From Methylobacterium durans (GTDB lineage: Bacteria > Pseudomonadota > Alphaproteobacteria > Rhizobiales > Beijerinckiaceae): a stretch of 64,000 bases of DNA. Below are positions 35,514-44,429 of this stretch, one piece after another. Each line of letters opens with the position of its first letter. Position 1 is the stretch's first letter. The DNA lies in NCBI RefSeq assembly GCF_003173715.1, contig NZ_CP029550.1, positions 3,688,501 through 3,752,500 on the forward strand, in the 5' to 3' direction. The notes below the pieces were generated by a model. The model had not been told where the DNA came from, did no database searches, and saw only the letters and a list, made by a program, of their open reading frames with translations. A program made the translations under genes and the position numbers.

Positions 35514-36926
35514 CTATTCGGCGCCCGGCGCCAGCATGTCCTCGGCGCGGACCACCCGGTCGAACTCGGCCTCCGTGACGTGGCCGAGACGGAGGGCCTC
35601 CTCCTTCAGGGTGGTGCCGTTCTTGTGCGCGGTCTTGGCGATCTCGGCGGCCTTGTCGTAGCCGATCGAGGGCGCGAGCGCCGTGACCAGCATGAGCGAG
35701 CGGCTCATCAGGTCGGCGATGCGCTCCTCGTTCGGCTTGATGCCGACGACGCAATTGTCCGCGAAGCTGATCGCGGCATCGGCGAGGAGCCGGATCGACT
35801 GCAGCACCGCGTTGGCGATGACGGGCTTGAACACGTTCAGCTCGAAATGGCCCTGGCTGCCGGCAAAGGACACGGTGGTGCCGTTGCCGATCACCTGCGT
35901 GCAGACCATCGTCAGCGCCTCGGCCTGGGTCGGGTTGACCTTGCCGGGCATGATCGAGGAGCCGGGCTCGTTCTCGGGCAGCGCGATCTCGCCGAGGCCG
36001 GAGCGCGGCCCGGATCCCATCAGGCGGATGTCGTTGGCGATCTTGAACAGGCCGGCGGCGAGCGAGGACAGCGCGCCCTGCGCGAAGACGAGGGCGTCGT
36101 GGCTCGCCAGCGCCTCGAACTTGTTGTCGGCCGAGGTGAATCCGAGGCCGGTCAGCTCCGCCACCTTCGCCGCGAAGGCGTCGGCGAATTTCGGATGGGC
36201 GTTGAGGCCGGTCCCCACCGCCGTGCCGCCCTGGGCGAGCGCCAGCAATCCCGGCATCGTCGCGGCCACGCGCGCGCCGCCGAGCGCCACCTGCGCGGCG
36301 TAGCCCGAGAATTCCTGGCCGAGGGTGACGGGGGTCGCGTCCTGCAGGTGCGTGCGGCCGATCTTGACGACGCTCGCGAAGGCCGTCGCCTTGGCATCGA
36401 GCGCGCCGTGAAGGTGCGTCAGCGCCGGCATCAGGCGGTCGTTGATCTCGCGGGCGGCCGCGATGTGCATCGCGGTCGGGAAGGTGTCGTTCGAGGACTG
36501 GCCGCGGTTGCAATGGTCGTTCGGGTGGACCGGCGACTTGCCGCCGCGCTGGCCGCCGAGCCGCTCGTTGGCGAGGCTCGCGATCACCTCGTTGGCATTC
36601 ATGTTGGATTGCGTGCCCGAGCCCGTCTGCCAGACGACGAGGGGGAACTCGTCGTCGTAGGCGCCCGCCACCACGTCGGCAGCCGACTCGGCGATCGCGT
36701 CGGCGATCCGGGGTTCGAGGACGCCCAGATCCTTGTTCACGAGGGCCGCCGCCTGCTTCACGAGGCCGAGGGCGTGGACGAGGGGCGCGGGCATCCGCTC
36801 GGTGCCGATCTTGAAATTCTGGATCGAGCGTTGCGTCTGCGCGCCCCAGTAGCGGTGCGCCGGAACCTCGATCGGCCCGAACGTGTCGGATTCCGTGCGG
36901 GTGGCAATCTCGGTCTGCGGCGACAT
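35514..36926 (-). CDS. fumC: Class II fumarate hydratase
   Basis: 470 residues. [49 protein letters not shown] and the signature loop [13 protein letters not shown] with the catalytic Ser are all present. It interconverts fumarate and malate in the TCA cycle and needs no iron-sulfur cluster. The start at 36926 matches the family length. Divergent from the P450 gene 60 bp away. Confidence 0.97.
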   Translation of the reverse strand: MSPQTEIATRTESDTFGPIEVPAHRYWGAQTQRSIQNFKIGTERMPAPLVHALGLVKQAAALVNKDLGVLEPRIADAIAESAADVVAGAYDDEFPLVVWQTGSGTQSNMNANEVIASLANERLGGQRGGKSPVHPNDHCNRGQSSNDTFPTAMHIAAAREINDRLMPALTHLHGALDAKATAFASVVKIGRTHLQDATPVTLGQEFSGYAAQVALGGARVAATMPGLLALAQGGTAVGTGLNAHPKFADAFAAKVAELTGLGFTSADNKFEALASHDALVFAQGALSSLAAGLFKIANDIRLMGSGPRSGLGEIALPENEPGSSIMPGKVNPTQAEALTMVCTQVIGNGTTVSFAGSQGHFELNVFKPVIANAVLQSIRLLADAAISFADNCVVGIKPNEERIADLMSRSLMLVTALAPSIGYDKAAEIAKTAHKNGTTLKEEALRLGHVTEAEFDRVVRAEDMLAPGAE

Positions 36927-36986
36927 CGTGGCCTCTACGTCTCGGTTTGCGCCGCACCTACTTACGGCAGGCGTTCTTAAATCGCG

Positions 36987-38444
36987 ATGGCGGTTTTCGA
37001 CCCGCCTGACAAACCGCGCCGCCTGTTTCGGCGGTGCAAAACCGAACGAGGCTGGATGCAGAGCCTGACCATCAGCCCGCCGGATGCGCGCTTCCGCCCG
37101 AAGGTCCCGCCGCCCCTGCGGGAGCCGCTCGGCCTGTTCGCCTTCCTGAGGGCCGCCCGCGCGAACCCGATCACGACCTGGATGGAGGACCATTTCACCG
37201 CGCCCGTGGTGGCGGGCGAGGGCGCCATGGGGCGCGTGACGGTGGTGAGCGACCCGGACCTGATCCGGTACCTCTTCGTCGAGAACGCCCGCAATTACCG
37301 CAAGGACGACCTGCAGCGGCGTGTCCTCGCGCCGGGTCTCGGCAACGGGCTCCTCACGGCCGAGGGTGACGAGTGGCGGCTGCAGCGGCGCACGCTGGCG
37401 CCGATCTTCAACGCGCGCACCGTCGAGGGCTTCGCGCCGGCCATGAACGCGGCGGGCGCCCGGATCGCGCGGCGACTCGCCCGGCGCGACGGGATGCGGG
37501 TCGACGTGGCACTCGAGATGACGCGGGCGACCCTCGACGTCCTTGAGCGGACGATCTTCACCCACGGTCTGCCGAGCGACCCGGACGCCCTCGGGCGCGC
37601 CATCACCCGCTTTCTGGAGGCGGTCGGGCCGATCGACCCGCTCGACGTGTTCGGGGTGCCCGCGATGGTGCCGCGGATCGGGCGGCTGCGAGCCCGTCCG
37701 GCCATACGCTTCTTCGCCGAGGTGGTGGACGCGCTGATCGACCGGCGCCGCGATCTGATGGAGGCGGGCGCAGCGCCGCAGGACCTGCTGACCCTGCTGC
37801 TCGCCGCCCAGGACCCGGAGACCGGGAAGGGGCTCACGGATCTCGAGGTGAAGGCCAACATCGTCACCTTCATCGCGGCCGGCCACGAAACCACGGCGAA
37901 CGCCCTGACCTGGGCGCTCTACTGCCTGTCGCAGGACGGAGCCGCGCGCGCGCGGTTGGAGGCCGAGGTCGACGCGGCGGCCGGGCAGGACGGCTTCCAC
38001 TACCCGGACCTGCCCTTCACGAAGGCGGTGATGGAGGAGGCGATGCGCCTGTTCCCGCCGGTGCCCTTCATGAGCCGCCAGGCGATCCGCGACGACCGGA
38101 TCGGGCGCATCAAGATCCCACGCGGCTCGCTGGTGATGGTGGCGCCCTACGTGCTCCACCGCCACCGGACGCTCTGGGATGACCCCGACGCCTTCGTGCC
38201 GGAGCGCTTCCTCGGGCCCGCGCGTCAATCGATCTCGCGCTACGCCTACCTGCCCTTCGGGGCGGGCCCGCGCGTCTGCATCGGCCAGAGCTTCTCGCTG
38301 CAGGAACAGGTCATCCTGCTGGCGCACGCGGTGCGCGCGATGCGATTCACCCTGCCGCCGGACCACGCGCCGGTGACGCCGCTCCACCGCGTGACGCTGC
38401 GGCCGGAGCACGGGCTGAGGATGCAGGTCGAGCGGAGGGGGTAG
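36987..38444 (+). CDS. Cytochrome P450
   Basis: 485 residues. The I-helix oxygen motif is AGHETT, the ExxR motif is in [10 protein letters not shown], and the heme ligand is in [10 protein letters not shown] (Cys near residue 434). No membrane anchor is evident. It resembles bacterial CYP1xx monooxygenases of fatty-acid or terpenoid type. No ferredoxin or reductase gene is adjacent. The start might be a later Met (MQSLTISPP, about residue 24). Confidence 0.92.
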   Translation: MAVFDPPDKPRRLFRRCKTERGWMQSLTISPPDARFRPKVPPPLREPLGLFAFLRAARANPITTWMEDHFTAPVVAGEGAMGRVTVVSDPDLIRYLFVENARNYRKDDLQRRVLAPGLGNGLLTAEGDEWRLQRRTLAPIFNARTVEGFAPAMNAAGARIARRLARRDGMRVDVALEMTRATLDVLERTIFTHGLPSDPDALGRAITRFLEAVGPIDPLDVFGVPAMVPRIGRLRARPAIRFFAEVVDALIDRRRDLMEAGAAPQDLLTLLLAAQDPETGKGLTDLEVKANIVTFIAAGHETTANALTWALYCLSQDGAARARLEAEVDAAAGQDGFHYPDLPFTKAVMEEAMRLFPPVPFMSRQAIRDDRIGRIKIPRGSLVMVAPYVLHRHRTLWDDPDAFVPERFLGPARQSISRYAYLPFGAGPRVCIGQSFSLQEQVILLAHAVRAMRFTLPPDHAPVTPLHRVTLRPEHGLRMQVERRG

Positions 38445-38510
38445 GGCAGGCGAGAGGCGCCGTTCTGCCAGCCGGATCCGGCGCTGCGACGGTCACGGAC
38501 CGGGCGCGGG

Positions 38511-38618
38511 CCTCCTCCCGTTCGGGAGAGGGACAGGGGCGCAGGTCCTTCCGAAGAGGTCGCATCCCTCACCCGGTCGGCTTCCGCCGACTCAGACATC
38601 CCGGACGGGAGAGGTGGG
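38511..38618. repeat. Intergenic palindromic repeat, copy B (inverted)
   Basis: On the minus strand it reads CACCTCTCCCGTCCGGGA, GAGTCGGCGGAAGCCGACCG, GGTGAGGGATGCGACC and ends CTCCCGAACGGGAGG, matching copies A and D. It lies between the convergent P450 and sspB genes. Confidence 0.75.
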
Positions 38619-38622
38619 AGGC

Positions 38623-39252
38623 TCAGCTCTTCTTGCGGAAGGCGTCGAGGCTGACGACTTCGGCGCCCGTGTCGGCGCCCTCGCCATCGCCCTCCTTGCG
38701 GGCGGCGGGCTTGGATTCCTCGGTCTTGCCCTGGCCCGGAGCGGAGGGAAGGGCGGGGACGACCTTCGGGGCGCCGTTGCTGATCGCGGCAAGTCCGCCG
38801 GCCTTCGGCTTCGTCTCGCTGGGCTCGGAGGCGGCGCCGCGCGGGCCGGGCTTCGCCGGGGCAGCCGGTGCCTCCTCCTCGGCGAGTTCGGACCCCTCGC
38901 TGAGGTCGAACTTGAGGCCGAACTGAACGGACGGGTCGAAGAAGCCGGTCAGCGCGTCGAAGGGGACGAGCAGCCGCTCGGGCACGCCCGAGAAGGACAG
39001 GCCGACCTCGAAGGAATGCTCGGTGACGCCGAGGTCCCAGAACTGGTGCTGCAGAACGATCGTCATGTCCTGCGGGTACTTCTCGCGCAGGCGTTGCGAC
39101 ATCCGGACGCCGGGCGCCTCGGTTCGGAACGACACGTAGAAATGATGCTCGCCGGCGAGCCCCTCCCGGGCCGCGTCCGTGAGCACCTTGCGGACCACGC
39201 CGCGCAGGGCATCCTGCACCAGGAGATCGTAACGGATCAGGTCGTCTGCCAT
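38623..39252 (-). CDS. sspB: SspB-type ClpXP adaptor
   Basis: 209 residues from ATG 39252. The folded domain (DDLIRYDLLVQDALRGVVRKVL, FYVSFRT, MTIVLQHQFWDLGV, FEVGLSFSGVPERLLVPFDALTGFFDPSVQFGLKF) is alphaproteobacterial SspB. A long acidic/Ala-rich linker leads to a short C-terminal tail (VVSLDAFRKK) that would dock on ClpX. It delivers ssrA-tagged proteins to ClpXP. The tmRNA gene lies just upstream on the same strand. Confidence 0.92.
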   Translation of the reverse strand: MADDLIRYDLLVQDALRGVVRKVLTDAAREGLAGEHHFYVSFRTEAPGVRMSQRLREKYPQDMTIVLQHQFWDLGVTEHSFEVGLSFSGVPERLLVPFDALTGFFDPSVQFGLKFDLSEGSELAEEEAPAAPAKPGPRGAASEPSETKPKAGGLAAISNGAPKVVPALPSAPGQGKTEESKPAARKEGDGEGADTGAEVVSLDAFRKKS

Positions 39253-39374
39253 CTGCGGTCGCTTTGCCCGGGCCACCTGCCGGCAGTGCCGCGCGGTCGG
39301 GCGCACCGGATGGAAAATCGAGTGGAGGCTTCTGTTGCCAGGTGCCTCCGAACCCCGCCTAAACGATGCTAACC

Positions 39375-39645
39375 GCTAGGACTTTAGATCGGTTTTGGGG
39401 ACTGCTTACGCAGCCACCGCCACCGGAGCAAAGTTGTCGTTGGCAACTATTGCAATGGCCCGATAACGGCGGAACCATGCCGAGCGAAAGCTCAACCTTT
39501 ACGCCCTCGTCGATCCTATTTCGCCCCCGCCGAAACCCAACGCCGCTGCGTCCATAGGCCCTGGGTTCGGGTGGAGGCGCCGGGTACCGCCCCCGGGTCC
39601 GATAGGTTTATTGCGAAGAACGTTTATCGCCATAGCCGGTCTTGC
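39375..39645 (-). ncRNA. ssrA: Two-piece (permuted) tmRNA
   Basis: On the minus strand an acceptor piece ends CGCCTCCACC (39579-39570) after the T-arm CCGGG-GGCGGTA-CCCGG. A spacer follows, then the coding piece starts GGGGGCGAAATAGGATCGACGA at 39528. GGGGGCG pairs with CGCCTCC, including the tRNA-Ala-type G3-U pair. The resume codon is at 39444 and the tag reads ANDNFAPVAVAA-stop (39444-39406). PK1 stem GAGC/GCTC is visible. It rescues stalled ribosomes with SmpB. The outer ends are approximate. Confidence 0.93.
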
Positions 39646-39682
39646 GACCGGCAAGGGGAATATAGGGGGGATCGCTCCGGTT

Positions 39683-40504
39683 TTGAAGCCCGATCGTAGC
39701 CCTCCGATCACGGATGATGCGCCGCCGGCCCCGGAGGGCTCCCTCGTCCGCCGGCTGGGCTCCGGCTTCCTGCGCCTCCTCGGCCTCGCCGCCGCCGTCA
39801 TCCTCTATCTCGGCGTGGCCAAGATCCTGGCGATTCTCGCGGTGCGGGTGGGCGCGGACCTGATCGAGGGAATCGATCCGCTCCTGCCCACGGACCGGCG
39901 GCCGAACATCGGCGCGGCGAGCTTCGCCCGGCGCGAGCTCGCCGCCGACATCCTGCTCCAGGTCAACCTCGCCATCCTGGTTCTCCTGACCGCGATCTGG
40001 CGCCAGGGGGCGGGCTGGCGCGCGCGCCTCGCCCTCGACCGGACAGGACCGAACGGCATGCGGGCGCGCCACCTGCTCCTGATCCTGCTCTTCTGGCCCG
40101 TCCTGCACATCACCTGGGTCACCGGCACGGCGGAGGCGTTCGGCGCCACCTTCGCGCACGGGGTGAAGCTCTCGCCGACCCTGAGCGCGGCCGCCGTCGC
40201 GGCCTGGCTCGCCTACGTCGTGATCGTGGCGCCGGCGGCCGAGGAACTCCTGATCCGCGGCGAGATCTTCGCGCAGGCCCGCGGCTTCCTGCCGCCCGCA
40301 GCGGCGATCCTCGTGACCGCCCTCCTGTTCGCCCTGGCCCATGTCTCGGCCTGGGGGCTCGCGCGGCCGGTCTCCCTCCTGCCGCTCGCGCTCATGCTCG
40401 GCTGGCTGCGCTGGCGGACCGGGCGGCTCTGGCCCTGCATCGCCCTGCACGGATGGAGCAACCTCGCGCTCATCGCCTACGTGCTCTGGCCGGCGGCCGG
40501 GTGA
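39683..40504 (+). CDS. CPBP-family intramembrane metalloprotease
   Basis: About 273 residues with six to eight membrane segments. The Abi/CAAX-like motifs are APAAEELLIRG (EExxxR) near residue 190, then FALAHVSAWG and HGWSN (HxxxN). The TTG at 39683 is chosen, preceded by GGGGGG; a TTG at 39611 would put the start inside the tmRNA acceptor piece. Proteolytic target unknown. Divergent from ssrA. Confidence 0.8.
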   Translation: MKPDRSPPITDDAPPAPEGSLVRRLGSGFLRLLGLAAAVILYLGVAKILAILAVRVGADLIEGIDPLLPTDRRPNIGAASFARRELAADILLQVNLAILVLLTAIWRQGAGWRARLALDRTGPNGMRARHLLLILLFWPVLHITWVTGTAEAFGATFAHGVKLSPTLSAAAVAAWLAYVVIVAPAAEELLIRGEIFAQARGFLPPAAAILVTALLFALAHVSAWGLARPVSLLPLALMLGWLRWRTGRLWPCIALHGWSNLALIAYVLWPAAG

Positions 40505-40587
40505 GGCGGGCACAGCGAGGATAACCCGGCCGCGCGCCTCGTCAGGGCCGGCACGGCGGGCTAGACCGGGCGCGGAGGCAGAGCCCG

Positions 40588-41382
40588 ATGGACGCCTATC
40601 ACCAGCTTCTGCGCCGCATCCTCGACGAGGGCGTGCGCAAAGAGGACCGCACCGGCACCGGCACGCTCTCCGTGTTCGGTCACCAGATGCGCTTCGATCT
40701 CGGCCAGGGCTTCCCCCTCGTCACGACGAAGCGGTTGCATCTGCGCTCGATCATCCACGAGCTGCTCTGGTTCCTGGCCGGCGACACCAACGTGCGCGCC
40801 CTCCAGGCCGAGGGCGTGACGATCTGGGACGAGTGGGCCGACGCCGAGGGCGAGCTCGGCCCGGTCTACGGCAAGCAGTGGCGCTCCTGGCAGAAGCCCG
40901 GCGGCGGCACCGTCGACCAGATCGCCGAAATCGTCGCCGAGATCCGCCGCAACCCGGATTCGCGCCGCCTGATCGTCTCGGCCTGGAACCCGGCGGATCT
41001 CGACCGGATGGCGCTCGCCCCCTGCCACTGCCTGTTCCAGTTCTACGTCGCCGAGGGGCGGCTCTCCTGCCAGCTCTACCAGCGCTCGGCGGACGCCTTC
41101 CTCGGCGTGCCCTTCAACATCGCGAGCTACGCGCTGCTGACGCAGATGGTCGCGCAGGTGACGGGGCTGGCGCCGGGCGATTTCGTCCACACCTTCGGCG
41201 ACGCGCACCTCTACCTGAACCACCTGGAGCAGGCGCGCCTGCAACTCACCCGTGAGCCTCGCCCGCTGCCGCGCCTGCGGCTCGACCCCGCGGTGCGCGA
41301 GCTCTCGGATTTCCGCTTCGCGCATGTGGCGATCGAGGGATACGAGCCGCACCCTGCGATCTCCGCGCCCGTGGCGGTCTGA
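40588..41382 (+). CDS. thyA: Thymidylate synthase
   Basis: 264 residues, the E. coli length. [51 protein letters not shown] and the catalytic Cys in [13 protein letters not shown] are present. [19 protein letters not shown] follows. It makes dTMP and dihydrofolate. folA follows 15 bp later in the same direction, the usual folate pairing. Confidence 0.98.
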   Translation: MDAYHQLLRRILDEGVRKEDRTGTGTLSVFGHQMRFDLGQGFPLVTTKRLHLRSIIHELLWFLAGDTNVRALQAEGVTIWDEWADAEGELGPVYGKQWRSWQKPGGGTVDQIAEIVAEIRRNPDSRRLIVSAWNPADLDRMALAPCHCLFQFYVAEGRLSCQLYQRSADAFLGVPFNIASYALLTQMVAQVTGLAPGDFVHTFGDAHLYLNHLEQARLQLTREPRPLPRLRLDPAVRELSDFRFAHVAIEGYEPHPAISAPVAV

Positions 41383-41397
41383 GGGGCGATCCGGCAC

Positions 41398-41901
41398 ATG
41401 GCAGGCACGCTCCCCCGCATCACCCTGGTCGTCGCGGTGGCCCGCAACGGCGTCATCGGCCGCGACAACGACATGGCGTGGCGCCTGCGCAGCGACCTGC
41501 GCCGCTTCAAGGCCCTGACCCTCGGCAAGCCGATCCTGATGGGGCGGAAGACCTTCCAGTCCCTCGGGCGGCCCCTGCCGGGGCGGGCCAACCTCGTGCT
41601 GACGCGCGATCCCGCCTACGCGGCCGAGGGCGCCACCGTGGTGCGCGACTGGACGGCTGCGCTCGCCGCGGCGGGTGCGGCACCGGAGCTGATGGTCGTC
41701 GGCGGGGGCGAGATCTACGCCATCGCCCTGCCGCATGCCGACCGCATCCACCTCACCGAGGTCGATGCCGCCCCCGCGGGCGACACCCTGTTCCCCGCCT
41801 TCGACCGGTCCGCATTCCGGGAGACCCTGCGCGAGGCGCATGCGGCGGGCGAGCACGACGAGCACGCCTTCACCTTCATCGATCTGGAGCGCGTCCGCTG
41901 A
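41398..41901 (+). CDS. folA: Dihydrofolate reductase
   Basis: 167 residues. VAVARNGVIGRDNDMAWRLRSDLRRFKALTLGKPILMGRKTFQSLGRPLPGR is the canonical DHFR start, with Asp in GRDNDMAW near the active site. VVGGGEIYAIAL and HLTEV follow. It restores tetrahydrofolate used by ThyA. Paired with thyA. Confidence 0.97.
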   Translation: MAGTLPRITLVVAVARNGVIGRDNDMAWRLRSDLRRFKALTLGKPILMGRKTFQSLGRPLPGRANLVLTRDPAYAAEGATVVRDWTAALAAAGAAPELMVVGGGEIYAIALPHADRIHLTEVDAAPAGDTLFPAFDRSAFRETLREAHAAGEHDEHAFTFIDLERVR

Positions 41902-42031
41902 GGCGGGCCCCGCGCCTCGGTACTCTGTCGCGTCCGCCGAGACCCGCATCTTAATCCCGCGTGGAGCATGGGCACCGCGTCGCGGTTGTCTTCACGGGAG
42001 GAAGTGCCCACCTCCCGCCTCGGGAGCGAGC

Positions 42032-42058
42032 CTTGACAGGAGTGGGCGCGCCCAATCA
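42032..42058 (+). promoter_or_regulatory. Candidate promoter upstream of hflK
   Basis: CTTGACAGGAGTGGGCGCGCCCAATC resembles a heat-shock (RpoH) promoter (CTTGAAA then CCCAT), with a short spacer, or a sigma-70 -35 (TTGACA). It is 69 bp before hflK. hflKC is often heat-shock controlled. Weak evidence. Confidence 0.3.
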
Positions 42059-42126
42059 GGTGCTGGGCACCCTCACGGCGCCAGCGACGGCGCCCTGGCC
42101 CGGACGAGCTGGAGTAGACCTCAAGG

Positions 42127-43293
42127 ATGCCTTGGAGCAATCAGAGCGGTGGCGGCGGCAGCGGCGGGGGAGGACCCTGGGGCCGCGGCAGCGGCAACGG
42201 CGGCGGCCCCTGGGGCACCGGCAACGGCGGCGGGGGCAAGACGCCGCCGGATCTTGAGGACCTTCTGCGCCGCGGCCAGGACCGTCTGCGCGGCGTCATG
42301 CCCGGCGGCTCCTTCGGCGGCGGGCGCGGCATCGTCGTCATCGGCGTCGCGGCGGTGGCGATCTGGCTCTTCACCGGCTTCTACACGGTGGCGCCGAACC
42401 AGGTCGGCATCGAGACCATCTTCGGCCGCTACGTCGGCTCGAAGGGCGAGGGTCTGCGCTACAACCTGCCGTACCCGATCGGCGGCGTCGTCAAGCCGAA
42501 TGTCGGCCAGGTGAACTCCATCCAGATCGGCTACCGCTCGGGCGTCGGCTCGCAGGCGCGGGCCCGGGACGTGCCCGAGGAGAGCCTGATGCTCACGGGC
42601 GACGAGAACATCGTCGACCTCGACTTCGAGGTGCAGTGGCGCGTCAACCCGCTGAAGGCGTCGGATTACGTCTTCAACCTGCAGAACCCGGAAGGGACCA
42701 TCAAGGCGATCTCCGAGAGCGCCATGCGCGAGGTGATCGGCCGCCGCAACATCCAGGCGATCCTGACGAACGAGCAGTCGAGCATCGCCCAGGAGGTCAA
42801 GGAGATCGTCCAGAGCGCCCTCGACGAGTACGGCGCAGGCGTGCGCATCGAGGTGGTGCAGCTCGTCAGCGTGACGCCGCCGCCCGAGGTCCGGCCCTCC
42901 TTCATCGACGTGAACGCCGCCCAGCAGGACGCCGAGCGCCTGCAGAACGAGGCGAAGACCTACGCGAGCCGTGAGGTTCCGCAGGCCCGCGGCCGCGCTG
43001 CGCAGGTCGTGCAGGCGGCCGAGGCCTATCGGACGCAGGCCACCGCTGACGCGACCGGCCAGGCCGCACGCTTCCAGCAGGTCTACGAATCCTACAAGAA
43101 CGCGCCGGCGGTGAGCCGCGAGCGCATCTACCTGGAGACGATGGAGAAGGTGTTCGGCTCCGTGAACAAGGTGATCATTGACCAGAGCGGCGGCCCCGGT
43201 GGCACCAACGCGGCCGCGGGCGTGCTGCCCGTGCTGCCGCTGACGGAATTCGGCGGCCGCGGCGGCCAGCAGGCGGGTGGAGCGGCACGATGA
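42127..43293 (+). CDS. hflK: FtsH protease activity modulator HflK
   Basis: 388 residues. The N-terminal 45 residues are Gly-rich (SGGGGSGGGG...), followed by one membrane helix (GIVVIGVAAVAIWLFTGFYTV) and an SPFH/band-7 domain with the VAPNQVGIETIFGRYV start and a long coiled coil (VNAAQQDAERLQNEAKTYASREV). It forms the HflKC cage on FtsH in the inner membrane. hflC overlaps by 4 bp (ATGA). Confidence 0.96.
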   Translation: MPWSNQSGGGGSGGGGPWGRGSGNGGGPWGTGNGGGGKTPPDLEDLLRRGQDRLRGVMPGGSFGGGRGIVVIGVAAVAIWLFTGFYTVAPNQVGIETIFGRYVGSKGEGLRYNLPYPIGGVVKPNVGQVNSIQIGYRSGVGSQARARDVPEESLMLTGDENIVDLDFEVQWRVNPLKASDYVFNLQNPEGTIKAISESAMREVIGRRNIQAILTNEQSSIAQEVKEIVQSALDEYGAGVRIEVVQLVSVTPPPEVRPSFIDVNAAQQDAERLQNEAKTYASREVPQARGRAAQVVQAAEAYRTQATADATGQAARFQQVYESYKNAPAVSRERIYLETMEKVFGSVNKVIIDQSGGPGGTNAAAGVLPVLPLTEFGGRGGQQAGGAAR

Positions 43294-44255
43294 ACGGGAA
43301 CGCTCTCCGAACCGGCCTCGTCGTCCTCGTCGCGGCCATCGCGGTCGGGCTCTACGCCTCCGTCTTCACCGTCGGGCAGATGCAGCAGGCCCTCGTCCTG
43401 CAGCTCGGGCGGGTGCGGGCCGTCCTGAACCAGACCGGCGAGGACCGGCCGGGCCTCTACTTCAAGGTGCCGTTCGTCGAGAACGTCATCATCTTCGACA
43501 AGCGGGTGCTCGATCTCGACCTGCCGGTCCAGGCCCTCCTGACGGCCGACCGGCAGAATCTCGAGGTTGACGCCTTCGCGCGCTACCGGATCGTCGACCC
43601 GCTGCGCTTCTACCAGTCGGTGGGCAATATCGGGCTCGCCAACCAGCGCTTGGCCAGCTTCACCAACTCGGCGCTGCGCAACGTGCTCGCGCGCTCGACC
43701 CGTGACGCGATCGTGAAGACCGACCGCATGCGGCTGATGAACGAGATCCAGGAGGACGTGAACCGTCAGTCCAAGAGCCTCGGCGTCGAGATCGTCGATC
43801 TGCGCATGACCCGCGTCGACCTGCCGGCGCAGAACAGCTCGGCGGTCTACGAGCGCATGAAGACCGAGCGCAAGCGCGAGGCGGCCGACGTCCGAGCCAA
43901 CGGCGAGCAGATCGCCCAGACGATCCGCGCGCGGGCCGACCGCGACGTCACCGTCATCCTGGCGGAGGCCAACCAGAAGTCGGAGCAGCTCCGGGGCCAG
44001 GGCGACGCGGACCGCAACCGCATCCTGGCGGAGGCCTTCTCGAAGGACCCGGACTTCTTCAGCTTCTACCGCTCGATGCAGGCCTACGAGACCGGCCTGA
44101 AGGGCTCGGACACCCGCCTCGTGATCAGCCCGAATTCGGACTTCTTCCGGTATTTCGGCGATCCGCAGGGCCGGGCCGGGCAGGCTGGGACGGCGCCCCG
44201 CGGCACGGGCGAGCCGGGGGCATCGACGGGTTCCACGGCCGGCGCCTCGCGCTGA
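43290..44255 (+). CDS. hflC: FtsH protease activity modulator HflC
   Basis: 321 residues. An N-terminal membrane helix (LVVLVAAIAVGLYASVFTV) precedes the SPFH domain (GQMQQALVLQLGRVRAVL, GLYFKVPFVENVIIFDKRVLDLD). The coiled coil has MKTERKREAADVRANGEQIAQTIRARADRDVTVILAEANQKSEQLRGQGDA. Partner of HflK, translationally coupled to it. Confidence 0.97.
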   Translation: MNGNALRTGLVVLVAAIAVGLYASVFTVGQMQQALVLQLGRVRAVLNQTGEDRPGLYFKVPFVENVIIFDKRVLDLDLPVQALLTADRQNLEVDAFARYRIVDPLRFYQSVGNIGLANQRLASFTNSALRNVLARSTRDAIVKTDRMRLMNEIQEDVNRQSKSLGVEIVDLRMTRVDLPAQNSSAVYERMKTERKREAADVRANGEQIAQTIRARADRDVTVILAEANQKSEQLRGQGDADRNRILAEAFSKDPDFFSFYRSMQAYETGLKGSDTRLVISPNSDFFRYFGDPQGRAGQAGTAPRGTGEPGASTGSTAGASR

Positions 44256-44314
44256 CGGCGATGCGCAGGCGGATCCGCCGCGGCCCGAGCGGCCGCGGCG
44301 GGTCCGCGCGCACT

Positions 44315-44342
44315 CTTGAACCCGGCAGCGGGCCGCCGATCT
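44315..44342 (+). promoter_or_regulatory. Candidate heat-shock-type promoter before degP
   Basis: CTTGAAC then 14 bases then CCGATCTA resembles the RpoH pattern CTTGAAA-N14-CCCCATNT. It lies in the 174-bp gap between hflC and degP. Two mismatches in the -10 half, so tentative. Confidence 0.3.
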
Positions 44343-44429
44343 AATGCGCGAGCCCGGCGCGGTTGCCGCCAAATCGCCGCGAGCCGCAGGAAGAACAGGT
44401 CGGGAAACGCTCCTTTGAAGAGGTCGATC

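Noticed and set aside
36927..38411. N-terminal extension of fumC to 965 residues
   Set aside because: The extra 495 residues are the antisense of the P450 gene; FumC homology begins at the ATG at 36926.
39361..39377. CTAA..CTAACC before sspB as a CtrA box
   Set aside because: The spacer is 6 bases and both halves deviate from TTAA; it also falls at the 3' end of the tmRNA.
39611..39682. Upstream TTG start for the CPBP protease
   Set aside because: It would place coding sequence across the tmRNA acceptor piece and adds no conserved residues; the TTG at 39683 was used.
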